A DNA stretch of 32,750 nt from DATNFP01 sp035606335 (lineage in GTDB: Bacteria; Bacteroidota; Bacteroidia; Chitinophagales; Chitinophagaceae). This document shows, in pieces, positions 1-8,365 of this stretch. A model generated the notes under the pieces. That model ran no database searches. It was not told the DNA's origin and worked only from the letters and a program-made list of their open reading frames with translations. The stretch is taken from NCBI GenBank assembly GCA_035606335.1, contig DATNFP010000022.1, forward strand, positions 1 to 32,750, written 5' to 3'. Within the stretch, counting starts at the first letter, position 1. Every line of letters begins with the position of its first letter. A program made the translations under genes and the position numbers.

Positions 1-1
1 A

Positions 2-2236
2 GAACGTTTTGCACTGGCTGCAACAATGCATAAAAATGGCGATACGCAAATAGTACGTTTGCAGCCCGACCTTAAGCTAAATTATCAAACGTGGCAGGTA
101 CAGGAGCCAAACAGTATAGCTCTTTCAGACAAAGGTTTCTACGTTAGCAATTTTAACATTAGCAACAACAACCAGTACATAAAGATCAATAGCGATCAAC
201 CTCATCCTAATGCTCCGCTCAAAGTAGATATCAGCAATTTCCTGCTGGCTAACATAACACAAGTTATAAGCCGGGATACATTGCTTGCAAATGGATTATT
301 AGGAGGCAATATAGTATTGGAGCACATTAATCCTTCGCCTGTTATAAACAGCAAACTACAGATCAAGGATCTATCTGTGATGAATGATACAATAGGCGAC
401 ATTGCCATTGAAGTAAATAACAAGCAGGACAATGCCCTGGGCACAAAGGTTAATATACAAGGTCGTGGGAATGATGTATCACTCACAGGAACATATTATT
501 TGCAAACAACAAACGGCAACGATTTCAATTTTGATCTTAACATGAAGGCACTTAATGTCCAGAGTGTCGAAGGGCTTACATTCGGCTCTATACGCAACAG
601 TAGCGGCTTCCTTCGTGGTGAGATCTATCTAAAAGGAACTACAAGCAACCCGCAAATAAGCGGAGAGGTACGTACTGACCAGGTGGCGACTACCGTTAGC
701 ATGCTGAATGCATACTTTAAAATGCCTGCTGATAAAATTATATTTACCAATTCAGGTCTTCAACTCGATAATTTTGAGATACTGGATAGTGCCGGTAATA
801 AGGCTGTCCTGAATGGCCAGGTTAACACAACTGATCTTTCAAATATAGGATTAGACTTGAACATCAGAGCTAAAGACTGGCGGGCAATACATTCTACCGT
901 TACCGATAATAAAACATTTTATGGCGATTTGTTGTTGAGTACAAATCTCAATGTAAAAGGTACTCCTTCTTCTCCCAACGTAGATGGAACGCTTGATATA
1001 CTGAAGGGCACGAAACTTACTGTCGTAATGCCGGAACAAAACCCTGAAATACAAAGCCATAAAGGGATTGTAAAATTTTATGATTCAAGGGATTCAGATA
1101 GAATGGCTTTTATACCTCCAAGGAAAAAGAGAGACTCAACTAAAATTAAATTAGCTACAGGTTCTAATATTAATGTTAACATCGGAATTGACAAACAAGC
1201 TGAATTCAGTTTGATAATGGATCAGGCAACAGGTGATTTCCTGACCGTAAGAGGTGATGCTGCATTAAATGCAAATGTTACTCCAAATGGCGATATGGGC
1301 CTTACAGGTACTTATTCTTTGCATGAAGGAACGTATCAGTTAAACTACAATTTTATCAAGCGTAAATTCAAAATACAAGACGGCAGCTCAATAACTTTTG
1401 CCGGCGACCCAATAAAGTCGCAGGCAGATATCACAGCTGTATATGAAGCAAACGTTGCACCTTACGACCTGGTGCAGAACGAGGTTGCGGACCAATCGCA
1501 GCTTGTCTATTACAAACAGCGTTTACCTTTTAATGTAGAGCTGCATTTGAATGGCCCTGTTATGACGCCCAGGATTACATTCAATGTGGTTCTGCCTGAT
1601 GATAAACTTTATCCCATCTCATATGACGCCGTCGAACTGGTACAGGGAAAGCTCAACCAGGTACGCCAGGATACTTCCGAGCTGAATAAGCAGGTATTCG
1701 CATTACTGATATTGGGACACTTTGTAGGCGAAGATCCTTTTTCCTCAGGGGCTGGGACCAGCGCAAGTACTGCTGCGTTACAGAGTGTTAGCACATTTAT
1801 CGGTGAGCAGCTCAATCAGTTTGCAAGCAATCTTGTAAAAGGTGTTGACCTGTCTGTCGATCTCGCCACATCTGACGACTACACTACAGGCGATTTGCGC
1901 CAGCGTACAGATTTAAATGTTGCTGCATCGAAAAGATTGCTCAACGACCGTTTAAAAATTACAGTTGGTAATGACTTTGAACTACAAGGGCCCCAAACAA
2001 GCAATAGCGATCAGAGCAATCTTGTACCGAGCAATCTTGCTGCAGACTATAATTTATCGCCCGATGGCCGATATGTAGTACGCGCTTACCGGAAAAACTA
2101 TGATGAAGGTGTTCTAGAAGGATATGTCACTGAGACAGGAGTTAATTTTATTGTTAGTCTCGACTATAACCATTTCAAAAATGTATTTAAGAAGAAGAAT
2201 GTTAAGAAACCAATGCCTAAAGATGAGAGCCATTAA
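2..2236 (+). CDS. tamB: TamB-family translocation/assembly module protein, C-terminal part (5' end outside window)
   Basis: The reading frame is open from base 2 with no start, so this is the C-terminal 744 residues of a longer protein; the ATG at 26 is internal. The visible part is a long run of beta-strand-rich, low-cysteine repeats typical of AsmA/TamB proteins, ending in the conserved TamB (DUF490) C-terminal domain, recognisable around the segment LTGTYSLHEGTYQLNYNF and in the last 300 residues (SVDLATSDDY, LKITVGNDFE). TamB proteins are inner-membrane-anchored periplasmic bridges working with an Omp85-family partner in outer-membrane protein insertion or lipid transport. The partner tamL begins 14 bases downstream, so the two are almost certainly one operon. 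The N-terminal membrane anchor would lie upstream of the window and is not seen. Family assignment is firm; the exact substrate is not known from sequence. Confidence 0.9.
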   Translation, partial: ERFALAATMHKNGDTQIVRLQPDLKLNYQTWQVQEPNSIALSDKGFYVSNFNISNNNQYIKINSDQPHPNAPLKVDISNFLLANITQVISRDTLLANGLLGGNIVLEHINPSPVINSKLQIKDLSVMNDTIGDIAIEVNNKQDNALGTKVNIQGRGNDVSLTGTYYLQTTNGNDFNFDLNMKALNVQSVEGLTFGSIRNSSGFLRGEIYLKGTTSNPQISGEVRTDQVATTVSMLNAYFKMPADKIIFTNSGLQLDNFEILDSAGNKAVLNGQVNTTDLSNIGLDLNIRAKDWRAIHSTVTDNKTFYGDLLLSTNLNVKGTPSSPNVDGTLDILKGTKLTVVMPEQNPEIQSHKGIVKFYDSRDSDRMAFIPPRKKRDSTKIKLATGSNINVNIGIDKQAEFSLIMDQATGDFLTVRGDAALNANVTPNGDMGLTGTYSLHEGTYQLNYNFIKRKFKIQDGSSITFAGDPIKSQADITAVYEANVAPYDLVQNEVADQSQLVYYKQRLPFNVELHLNGPVMTPRITFNVVLPDDKLYPISYDAVELVQGKLNQVRQDTSELNKQVFALLILGHFVGEDPFSSGAGTSASTAALQSVSTFIGEQLNQFASNLVKGVDLSVDLATSDDYTTGDLRQRTDLNVAASKRLLNDRLKITVGNDFELQGPQTSNSDQSNLVPSNLAADYNLSPDGRYVVRAYRKNYDEGVLEGYVTETGVNFIVSLDYNHFKNVFKKKNVKKPMPKDESH

Positions 2237-2250
2237 CCGTTAGCCACAGT

Positions 2251-4542
2251 ATGATAAAAACGCAAACACAATTTTATATAATTATACTTACAGCATTTCT
2301 GTTTTCATCCTGCAATTACGCTAAGCATCTTCCTGCAGGGGATACATTATTTGTCGGTGGAAAAGTAAACATTACTGACGATGAAGTGCCAACGAAAAAA
2401 GCCCGAAATATTCTAAGATCCGATCTGGAGGACGCAGTAAGACCCAAGCCTAATACAAGATTTCTTGGCATACCTTATAAGTTGAACATTTACAATCTTG
2501 CTGGAACACCCAAAAAGAAAAAAGGGCTGCGCGTATGGTTGCGTAACAAAGTTGGCGAGCCACCGGTATTGGCATCCAGTGTAAACATTGAATTTAATGA
2601 ACAGATTTTGACGAACATCATTGAGAATCGTGGCTTTTTCTTTCCTACAGTAGCATCTAAAATGGTTACCGGCAAAAAGAAACGCACAAGGGCAGTTTTT
2701 GATATTACTACAGGTCCGCAATACACTATAAAGCAGGAAACTTTCGTCAGCGATTCAGATCAGATAGCAAAATATATAGATTCAGAACAGGTGAACACAT
2801 TACTTACTCCCGGTCTGCCTTACAATCTGGATCTTATCAAAGGAGAGCGTGACAGAATATTCAGGGCTTTGCAGGAAAAAGGTTATTATTTTTTCACAAG
2901 CGATTATCTGATTGCTAAAGTAGATACCGGCATAGGTAATCACCAGGTAGCTATTTATATGCAGTTGAAATATGAGGATATTCCTTTTAAAGCATACAAT
3001 ATTTATAAGATTGGTGATGTATATATTTTCCCTGCCTATAGATTAAAAGGAAAAAGTTCAGATACCAGTCTTGAAGGCACAATTAATTTCAGGGGGTACA
3101 ATATTGTTGATCCTAAAAAAACATACAGGCCACAAGTGTTTGCTGAAAATGTGATATTCGATAAAGGAGATGTGTATAACCGCACCGACCAGAATACAAC
3201 ATTAAGCCGCTTGGTAAATCTCGGCACATTCAAATATGTAAAGAACAGGTTTGATCCGGTATCTGATTCTACTTTGAATTTGTATTACTATCTCACACCT
3301 TTCCCCAAAAAGTCGCTTCAGTTTCAGATTGGTGCCTTGACTCAAAATGATAATCGTGCAGGTTCGCAGGCTAGCATTAGCTGGAAAAACAGAAATACTT
3401 TTAAAGGAGCGGAAACATTTACAATCAAAATAGACGGTGGCTTCCAGGCACAATATAGTGGTGAGCAAAGACGGCCTAATATTTATAATCTGGGCGCCGA
3501 AACCAATTTGGCATTCCCACGCTTCGAAGTGCCATTCATAGATATTCCATCTTATAGTGCGTTCATCCCAAAGACTATTATCAAATTACGCTACAGCTAC
3601 GAATTCCAATCAGACCTTTTGCGGATCAATCAATACACCGTTTCTTACGGGTATGACTGGAAAGAAGATATACGAAAAGAACATCAGCTATATCCGTTCA
3701 ACTTTACTTATGTAAAAACAGATACTCTTGGCAATGCGTCTAAGCTTAACCTCTTGTATGGTAACCTGATTTTTAATGGTATCATTTTGGGGCCTACTTA
3801 CGAATTCACTTATAATTCACAGGTTGGTCTTCCTAAAAAAGACGAATATTTTTTCGATGGCCTTGTAGATTTCTCCGGAAATATTCTGGGCCTTGCAGAA
3901 GGTGCCAACTACAATACTCATCCACAAACACTACTTGGCACTACTTATGCGCAGTACATGAAGTACCAGGCCGATTTCAGGTACTATCATAAATTTACTA
4001 AAGCTACAAGCTGGGCTACGCGCATTCTTATTGGACTCGGTATTCCCTATGGTAATTCTTCTCAGTTGCCAAATGTTAAGCAATTTTGGGCTGGTGGCAA
4101 CAGCGATTTACGTGGCTTCCCATCAAGACTTGTAGGGCCCGGCACATTCAACAACTTCGATGAGTTGGGCAACAAAAGTTATATAGAAACCCTCGGCGAC
4201 ATGAAGCTGGAATTGAATACAGAATACCGTTTCAATATTTACAAATTTCTCAACGGGGCATATTTTATCGATGCTGGTAACGTATGGCTGTACAGAGATA
4301 ATTCGGAATTTCCGGGTGGCAAATTCACGAGCCAGTTTTATCAGCAATTAGCGGTAGACATGGGTGTTGGTCTGCGCTTCGACTTCAAGATACTTATATT
4401 ACGCCTTGACCTTGGTGTGCCTGTTCGCAAACCATGGTTACCTAATGGACAAGAATGGGTATTTAACCAAGTAGACTTTGGAAATCCATCCTGGCGTAGA
4501 AATAACCTGGTTTTTAACATAGGTATTGGTTATCCTTTTTAA
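2251..4542 (+). CDS. tamL: TamL: lipoprotein-type Omp85/BamA-TamA family outer-membrane protein
   Basis: A 763-residue Omp85-superfamily protein. It begins with a hydrophobic signal and a lipobox (FLFSSC, Cys21), so it is probably a lipoprotein. The combination of a lipid-anchored N terminus with an Omp85 barrel is the hallmark of the Bacteroidota TamL subgroup rather than plain TamA or BamA. POTRA-like segments fill roughly residues 25-350. The 16-stranded barrel domain follows, with the typical late motif GGNSDLRGFPSR near residue 615 (the VRGF/LRGF lid-lock motif) and a C terminus ending in aromatic Phe (NIGIGYPF). The start is the ATG 14 bases after the tamB stop. It likely acts in the outer membrane with TamB. 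No Shine-Dalgarno is visible, as usual for this phylum. BamA itself is less likely because of the lipobox and tamB linkage. Confidence 0.9.
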   Translation: MIKTQTQFYIIILTAFLFSSCNYAKHLPAGDTLFVGGKVNITDDEVPTKKARNILRSDLEDAVRPKPNTRFLGIPYKLNIYNLAGTPKKKKGLRVWLRNKVGEPPVLASSVNIEFNEQILTNIIENRGFFFPTVASKMVTGKKKRTRAVFDITTGPQYTIKQETFVSDSDQIAKYIDSEQVNTLLTPGLPYNLDLIKGERDRIFRALQEKGYYFFTSDYLIAKVDTGIGNHQVAIYMQLKYEDIPFKAYNIYKIGDVYIFPAYRLKGKSSDTSLEGTINFRGYNIVDPKKTYRPQVFAENVIFDKGDVYNRTDQNTTLSRLVNLGTFKYVKNRFDPVSDSTLNLYYYLTPFPKKSLQFQIGALTQNDNRAGSQASISWKNRNTFKGAETFTIKIDGGFQAQYSGEQRRPNIYNLGAETNLAFPRFEVPFIDIPSYSAFIPKTIIKLRYSYEFQSDLLRINQYTVSYGYDWKEDIRKEHQLYPFNFTYVKTDTLGNASKLNLLYGNLIFNGIILGPTYEFTYNSQVGLPKKDEYFFDGLVDFSGNILGLAEGANYNTHPQTLLGTTYAQYMKYQADFRYYHKFTKATSWATRILIGLGIPYGNSSQLPNVKQFWAGGNSDLRGFPSRLVGPGTFNNFDELGNKSYIETLGDMKLELNTEYRFNIYKFLNGAYFIDAGNVWLYRDNSEFPGGKFTSQFYQQLAVDMGVGLRFDFKILILRLDLGVPVRKPWLPNGQEWVFNQVDFGNPSWRRNNLVFNIGIGYPF

Positions 4543-4575
4543 AGGAGGCTTAGCAAGAGGAGATCAGAAAGTCCT

Positions 4576-4791
4576 TTAGCTGATATGCTCATTATTTTTG
4601 GCAATATCCCTGGTGCTGCGTATCAGTCCAATACCCGCAAAGAAAAATATTAGGCCTACTATGCCATATACCAATATTGCCCTGATATTGTGGTTATTAC
4701 CGCCTCCACTATTTACAAAATTCACTCCAGCCATTACCACACCGATAATGCCCAGCAACGTTAAGATCACACCGATTACTCTTTTTTCCAT
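4576..4791 (-). CDS. Small two-helix membrane protein, unknown function
   Basis: A 71-residue protein starting MEKRVIGVILTLLGIIG. I chose the ATG at 4791 because the longer frame upstream (to 4884) adds 31 residues of unconvincing sequence and this ATG follows directly on an AT-rich promoter-like stretch. Two hydrophobic segments (about residues 5-22 and 37-55) are separated by a short polar loop rich in Gly and Asn (SGGGNNHN), giving a helical hairpin in the inner membrane; the tail is charged (RSTRDIAKNN). Proteins of this shape are common as uncharacterised entries in Chitinophagaceae-like genomes (recollection, not searched). It lies convergent to tamL, 33 bases from its stop, so it is not part of that operon. 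I cannot assign a function. Confidence 0.7.
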   Translation of the reverse strand: MEKRVIGVILTLLGIIGVVMAGVNFVNSGGGNNHNIRAILVYGIVGLIFFFAGIGLIRSTRDIAKNNEHIS

Positions 4792-4938
4792 GATTGAAAA
4801 GGTTTTATATAAAAGTGATATAAAAAGAGCATGCCCGCATATATCGGGGTTTTCAGCGGTTTTACTTAACGGCTTGTTAATCACTTTCTAATCTATCGTT
4901 AACCACTTCTAAAACACCTGTTAAGTAGTTCCAAATAT

Positions 4939-4969
4939 TTTGCAGCGGCTCTCCCGTGAGCAATCTTTG
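4939..4969 (+). promoter_or_regulatory. Bacteroidota-type promoter for the small transcript at 5041
   Basis: TTTG at 4939-4942, a 19-base spacer, then AATCTTTG at 4962-4969. This matches the Bacteroidota -33/-7 pattern (TTTG and TAnnTTTG) except for the first base of the -7 box. Transcription would start near 4975, giving a leader of about 65 bases before the ATG at 5041. A strong terminator lies 36 bases past the ORF, which supports a discrete transcript. Confidence 0.45.
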
Positions 4970-5040
4970 TATCATCAAACGAAAACAAAAAATAAAAACA
5001 ACACACAACAAAAAATAACTAACACAAACTTTTTAAGAAA

Positions 5041-5145
5041 ATGAAAACTAAGAACACAACCCCCGCAATAAAAGCAGAAATAGTAAAAAAATGCTCTCTC
5101 TTCGCAGCCGTTCTTTCCTGTATTGTCTTTGCAATTAACTTCTAA
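5041..5145 (+). CDS. Small ORF, 34-residue hydrophobic-tailed peptide (hypothetical)
   Basis: ATG at 5041 opens 34 codons ending TAA at 5145. The peptide has a polar, Lys/Thr-rich first half (MKTKNTTPAIKAEIVKKC) and a hydrophobic second half (SLFAAVLSCIVFAINF) that could be a single transmembrane helix. It contains two cysteines. It is bracketed by a promoter-like element (4939-4969) and an intrinsic terminator (5181-5206), so the stretch is probably transcribed by itself at about 230 bases. Whether the product is a mini membrane protein, or the RNA acts as a small regulatory RNA carrying an incidental ORF, cannot be decided here. No similarity is recognised. It is isolated: both flanking genes face the other way. 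Confidence 0.4.
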   Translation: MKTKNTTPAIKAEIVKKCSLFAAVLSCIVFAINF

Positions 5146-5180
5146 CGAATAGGTTTTCATTTTTCATATGGTGATAGGTT

Positions 5181-5206
5181 AAGGGCCCCCGTAGGGCTCT
5201 TTTTTA
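5181..5206 (+). terminator. Rho-independent terminator
   Basis: An 8-bp stem, AAGGGCCC pairing with GGGCTCTT (one G-T wobble), encloses a five-base loop CCGTA and leads into a T tract. The T tract is on the + strand side, so it ends the small transcript from 4975/5041 rather than the - strand lipoprotein gene at 5213. Confidence 0.8.
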
Positions 5207-5212
5207 TGATTA

Positions 5213-5818
5213 TTACTCTACTGCAAACGAATAGATCCTGTCGTAATCAGAAGTACCGGCATGCACTGTATCCCACCCCGGTATTTTATAAAAGCTCCAA
5301 TGATGATTTGCGACATTGAAAACCCCATTTACAGGTGTTTTCCCTTTACTGCTATGTAAAAGCCCCTCATCGAATGAAATTTGATATAACCCCTTTTTAA
5401 GCATCACTAGGCTAAACTTAATTTTAAACGAATCATTTTGTAACCTGGTTGTATCCGCATACAAAAAATTGTAAGTTGGACCTGTACCATAAACTGCATT
5501 TCCAAAATATGAAATCATTTTATAGTGCACTCCATTATATGCACTAAAATTGTCAAAAGAGTCAGTTTGAGGGACATGGTTACTGCCATATATATAAACA
5601 CCGAGAGAAACATATCCATCAGTGACCGTCGTATTACCAAATTTATTGCCAAGGACTGCTGAAAATGTAATTGTATCGCCTACGTGTAATACGCTGTCTT
5701 CAGGATAAACACTGAAATTGAAAGTACCTGGAGGAAATGATGGGTTCATATAAGGATCGACAGGTTCGCAACCTATCATGATAGCTGACAAAACAACGAG
5801 TAACAAAAAAGGTTTCAT
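5213..5818 (-). CDS. Lipoprotein of unknown function
   Basis: A 201-residue protein with a clear type II signal: MKPFLLLVVLSAIMIGC, with the lipid-attachment cysteine at residue 17, then EPVDPYMNPSFPPG. The mature part is beta-strand-rich and has the feel of an Ig-like or jelly-roll surface domain: alternating hydrophobic residues, many Tyr/Phe/Asn, no further cysteine. The region VLHVGDTITFSAVLGNKF resembles the start of many Bacteroidota beta-sandwich domains, but I cannot name a family. The ATG at 5818 is well placed immediately before the signal. It is probably exported to the periplasm or outer membrane. It stands alone between a + strand small transcript and the DUF3667 pair, which is on the same strand 47 bases upstream. 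Confidence 0.75.
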   Translation of the reverse strand: MKPFLLLVVLSAIMIGCEPVDPYMNPSFPPGTFNFSVYPEDSVLHVGDTITFSAVLGNKFGNTTVTDGYVSLGVYIYGSNHVPQTDSFDNFSAYNGVHYKMISYFGNAVYGTGPTYNFLYADTTRLQNDSFKIKFSLVMLKKGLYQISFDEGLLHSSKGKTPVNGVFNVANHHWSFYKIPGWDTVHAGTSDYDRIYSFAVE

Positions 5819-5865
5819 AGGTTATCGTTTTATACTTCTAATGTAACAAATTTTAATTGTATTTA

Positions 5866-6888
5866 TTACACCTGAGCTACTCCCATAAAGGAATTAAAGA
5901 GGAACACAGCAATAACGGTAATAGTAATTAAAAGAAAAGATACTACCAGCAACAGATACTTCATAAGAGTTTTAAGCCTTCCCTGTTTATAGAAACGAAG
6001 CATGGCAAAATACAGATATGCGAATATGCATAGTATCAATATTAAGACAGGAAAAGAACGTATGTCGTCTATTTTCCCATAAATAACACATAGCAGTATT
6101 ACTAAAAAAATAAAGCAGTAAAAGTGAATAGAGAAAACAAAATGCCCTGCATAATAATAGTCCTTTCTCCGTAAGTATAGTAATTGCAGAAGAAGGGCAA
6201 ACAATGGTAAGGAAATGAAAAATAATTGCGAAAATGTATGCTCAAATCTTATTCCGAGCTTATCCATAAATGAGTCGGGATTTTTATGATAAAGGTTGGC
6301 AGCTGTAATTACTCTTCTTGTAAGGTACCTGGTGAACCAGCTATCTTTTTCATTACCCGGTAGTGTCTTTTGCGTAAAGTCATATGATTCTACAGTCTGA
6401 TATACGTATCTGCTGGGCAATATAATATACCAGTAGTAATGGGCGCCCGGCACATGCAGCTGCGCCCAGTGTATTTCAAATCTCCTGTTGTTATTATCCG
6501 GACTCCCATTGTAACGTCGCTCTATACTATCCCTTGCAATAGCTTTAGCAGCATTATATTTCGCAGCAGGTACTACGAGAAAATTCAACAGTACCAGGAG
6601 AAAAACAGCAGATACAAAAAGGTACATTCTTATAGGGTTCAGGTATTTTATTCTTTTTCCCTTTATATATTGCTCTGCTAAAAAGCCCGGCTTGAGTATT
6701 AGATATTTTAATGAGGTAAAAAATTTCCCGTCGAAGTGAGTGAGGTCTTCAAAAAAATAGGCTGCTATCTGCCATACTGTTTCTTTGGTTTCTTTATTTT
6801 CCTGTCCGCATACTTCGCAATAGCGGCCCTCAACAACAGCGCCACAATTCAAACAATTCTTCTCAGCACGAAGAGGTACATGTGACAT
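5866..6888 (-). CDS. DUF3667 family membrane protein (paralogue A)
   Basis: A 340-residue protein of the DUF3667 family. An N-terminal zinc-ribbon-like CxxC pair (C12/C15 and C24/C27 in MSHVPLRAEKNCLNCG...YCEVCGQ) is followed by the family signature FFEDLTHFDGKFFTSLKYL, KPGFLAEQYIKGKR and YLNPIRMYLF. About five transmembrane segments follow, one after the signature and four in the C-terminal third. A soluble loop of about 110 residues lies between them. I chose ATG 6888 over the TTG at 6894 because it aligns with the start of the neighbouring paralogue. The next gene upstream (6951-7946) is a clear tandem duplicate: the same zinc ribbon, signature and membrane topology, differing most in the loop. 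Function is unknown; family members are common in Bacteroidota. Confidence 0.88.
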   Translation of the reverse strand: MSHVPLRAEKNCLNCGAVVEGRYCEVCGQENKETKETVWQIAAYFFEDLTHFDGKFFTSLKYLILKPGFLAEQYIKGKRIKYLNPIRMYLFVSAVFLLVLLNFLVVPAAKYNAAKAIARDSIERRYNGSPDNNNRRFEIHWAQLHVPGAHYYWYIILPSRYVYQTVESYDFTQKTLPGNEKDSWFTRYLTRRVITAANLYHKNPDSFMDKLGIRFEHTFSQLFFISLPLFALLLQLLYLRRKDYYYAGHFVFSIHFYCFIFLVILLCVIYGKIDDIRSFPVLILILCIFAYLYFAMLRFYKQGRLKTLMKYLLLVVSFLLITITVIAVFLFNSFMGVAQV

Positions 6889-6912
6889 ATACAAGCCATT
6901 AACGAGATAGCC

Positions 6913-6920
6913 TAAATATA
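6913..6920 (-). promoter_or_regulatory. Candidate -7 box of DUF3667 paralogue A
   Basis: Read on the - strand, TATATTTA followed by GGC lies 24 bases before the ATG at 6888. It is one base off the Bacteroidota TAnnTTTG box. The paralogue upstream has the same box in nearly the same place, so each copy appears to carry its own promoter. Confidence 0.4.
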
Positions 6921-6950
6921 ATAAAAATATTTATTATATTATTTTAGACG

Positions 6951-7946
6951 TCACATCTCGGCCACTCCGAGAAAAGAATTCACAACAAAGACAAGAACAA
7001 GTACAAACAGAATTATAAGGAATGGTATCTGAAGCATAAAATACTTTACCAGTGTTTTAAACCAGCCTTGCTTGTAAAACCTAAGCATAGCTATATATAG
7101 ATATACTAAAGTCAAGAGCACAATTATCAATTGTAAATAGGACCCTATATCTCCCAATTTTGCGCAAATAGCAAAAAAGAGAATCATCAAAAACGTGAAG
7201 CAATAAAAGTGAATGGAAAATACAAAGTGTGCTACATAATAGTAATTCTTTCTTCTTATATACAATAATTGTAAAAGCAGTGCAAAAAAAGGTAATGAAA
7301 TAAGGAATATTTGCGAAAAAGAATGAAAAAACCTTGCATGGAATCTTTCCTTGAAAACATCGGGTTCTGTATTATAGATATTCTCTGCGGCTATAAACCT
7401 CCTTTCAAAAAATCGGTTCATCCATCCATCCCTGCTACTACTAGGTAACATTTTCTGAGTAGAATCGTATGACGCTAAAGTCTGATTAGCATATGTTTTT
7501 GGAAGCGAACTACTTGCTCTCCTTCCTATATTTATATTAAGTCTTTTGTGTGGATTTTCGCCTGCATTGTAGTGTTGTAATATGCTGTCTCTCGCATGCT
7601 CTGTTGCGGCATTATATTTAAAAGAAGGTGTAATAAAAAAATTCAAAAAGATTAAAAGAAAAATAGCAGATGTAAGTAAGTACATTCTTATAGGGTTCAG
7701 ATAACTTGTTTTCTTGCCCTTTATATATTCTTCTGCTAAAAACCCGGGCTTAAACAAAAGATACTTTAAAGAATTAAAGAACTTCCCATCAAAATGGGTA
7801 AGATCTTCAAAGAAATGCGCGGCGAGATGCCACACACTTTCTTTTGGTTCCAGGTTTTCCTGCCCGCATACATGGCAATATCGGCCTATTACTATCGCAC
7901 CACAATTCAAGCAATTTTTCTGTGCGCGTTCAGGTAAATGAGACAT
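6951..7946 (-). CDS. DUF3667 family membrane protein (paralogue B)
   Basis: A 331-residue tandem paralogue of the downstream gene. It has the same zinc-ribbon-like start (MSHLPERAQKNCLNCG...YCHVCGQ), the same signature (FFEDLTHFDGKFFNSLKYL, KPGFLAEEYIKGKK, YLNPIRMYL) and the same C-terminal membrane segments (LPFFALLLQLLYIRRKNYYY, HFVFSIHFYCFTFLMI). The extracytoplasmic loop after the first transmembrane helix is the most divergent part. This is expected if the loop is under different constraint from the zinc ribbon and membrane core. The start is the ATG at 7946, and 62 bases separate this stop from the start of paralogue A. Function unknown. The zinc ribbon at the N terminus suggests a cytoplasmic metal-binding or interaction module on a membrane protein (inference). 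Confidence 0.88.
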   Translation of the reverse strand: MSHLPERAQKNCLNCGAIVIGRYCHVCGQENLEPKESVWHLAAHFFEDLTHFDGKFFNSLKYLLFKPGFLAEEYIKGKKTSYLNPIRMYLLTSAIFLLIFLNFFITPSFKYNAATEHARDSILQHYNAGENPHKRLNINIGRRASSSLPKTYANQTLASYDSTQKMLPSSSRDGWMNRFFERRFIAAENIYNTEPDVFKERFHARFFHSFSQIFLISLPFFALLLQLLYIRRKNYYYVAHFVFSIHFYCFTFLMILFFAICAKLGDIGSYLQLIIVLLTLVYLYIAMLRFYKQGWFKTLVKYFMLQIPFLIILFVLVLVFVVNSFLGVAEM

Positions 7947-7972
7947 AGCTAATATTCAGTAAAGTATCAGCT

Positions 7973-7980
7973 TAAATATA
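7973..7980 (-). promoter_or_regulatory. Candidate -7 box of DUF3667 paralogue B
   Basis: On the - strand TATATTTA followed by AGC sits 26 bases before the ATG at 7946, mirroring the box in front of paralogue A. It is one base off consensus; the -33 element is not clear. Confidence 0.4.
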
Positions 7981-8249
7981 ATTGAAAAACTGTATTTTTT
8001 AATTCTTTAATAAAAAACTAATGCTTATCATCATATTGCCCCAACGGTTTTCTAAATATATCTATCTAAACTTTTCAGGGATTTTTATCATCATCTAAAA
8101 TCTGCATAGTCATTATACACTTACGTAGTAATCATAAAAATCCTTTTTTAGATACTCATTTTATTAATTGAATTTTACGCTGAAAGTTCTTTGAAATAAA
8201 AATTGGAAACTTTTTAAGTGTGATAAAAATGCGATAACAATGAGATATG

Positions 8250-8365
8250 AATGTGATATATGAGATATAGCAAAAAAGGCAAATAACCCTTTATTGAAAG
8301 CCGTTTAAGGGAAACAATAGTTTATCAAATATCACATTTCACTTTAAATACGAAATATGATATTT
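8250..8365. repeat. Cluster of inverted repeats in the 417-base gap upstream of the DUF3667 pair
   Basis: The gap 7947-8363 has no gene. Within it, AATGTGATATATGA (8250-8263) is complementary to TCAAATATCACATT (8325-8338) at 13 of 14 positions. Between them CCCTT (8287-8291) pairs with AAGGG (8307-8311), so the stretch can fold as a nested stem. A second pair overlaps the murI stop: AAATATCACATTTC (8327-8340) with GAAATATGATATTT (8352-8365), 13 of 14 complementary. The shared core TGTGATAT suggests repeated protein-binding sites or a mRNA 3' end structure for murI. There is no T tract, so it is not a standard terminator. The rest of the gap (7981-8249) is AT-rich and I see nothing else in it. 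Confidence 0.4.

Noticed and set aside
4543..4600. AAAGGA/TCCTTT repeat after tamL as a terminator
   Set aside because: The loop is 25 bases and there is no T tract adjacent to the stem.
4598..4891. + strand ORF of 97 codons over the small membrane protein
   Set aside because: It is the complement of the - strand gene; the - strand product has sensible membrane helices and a better start.
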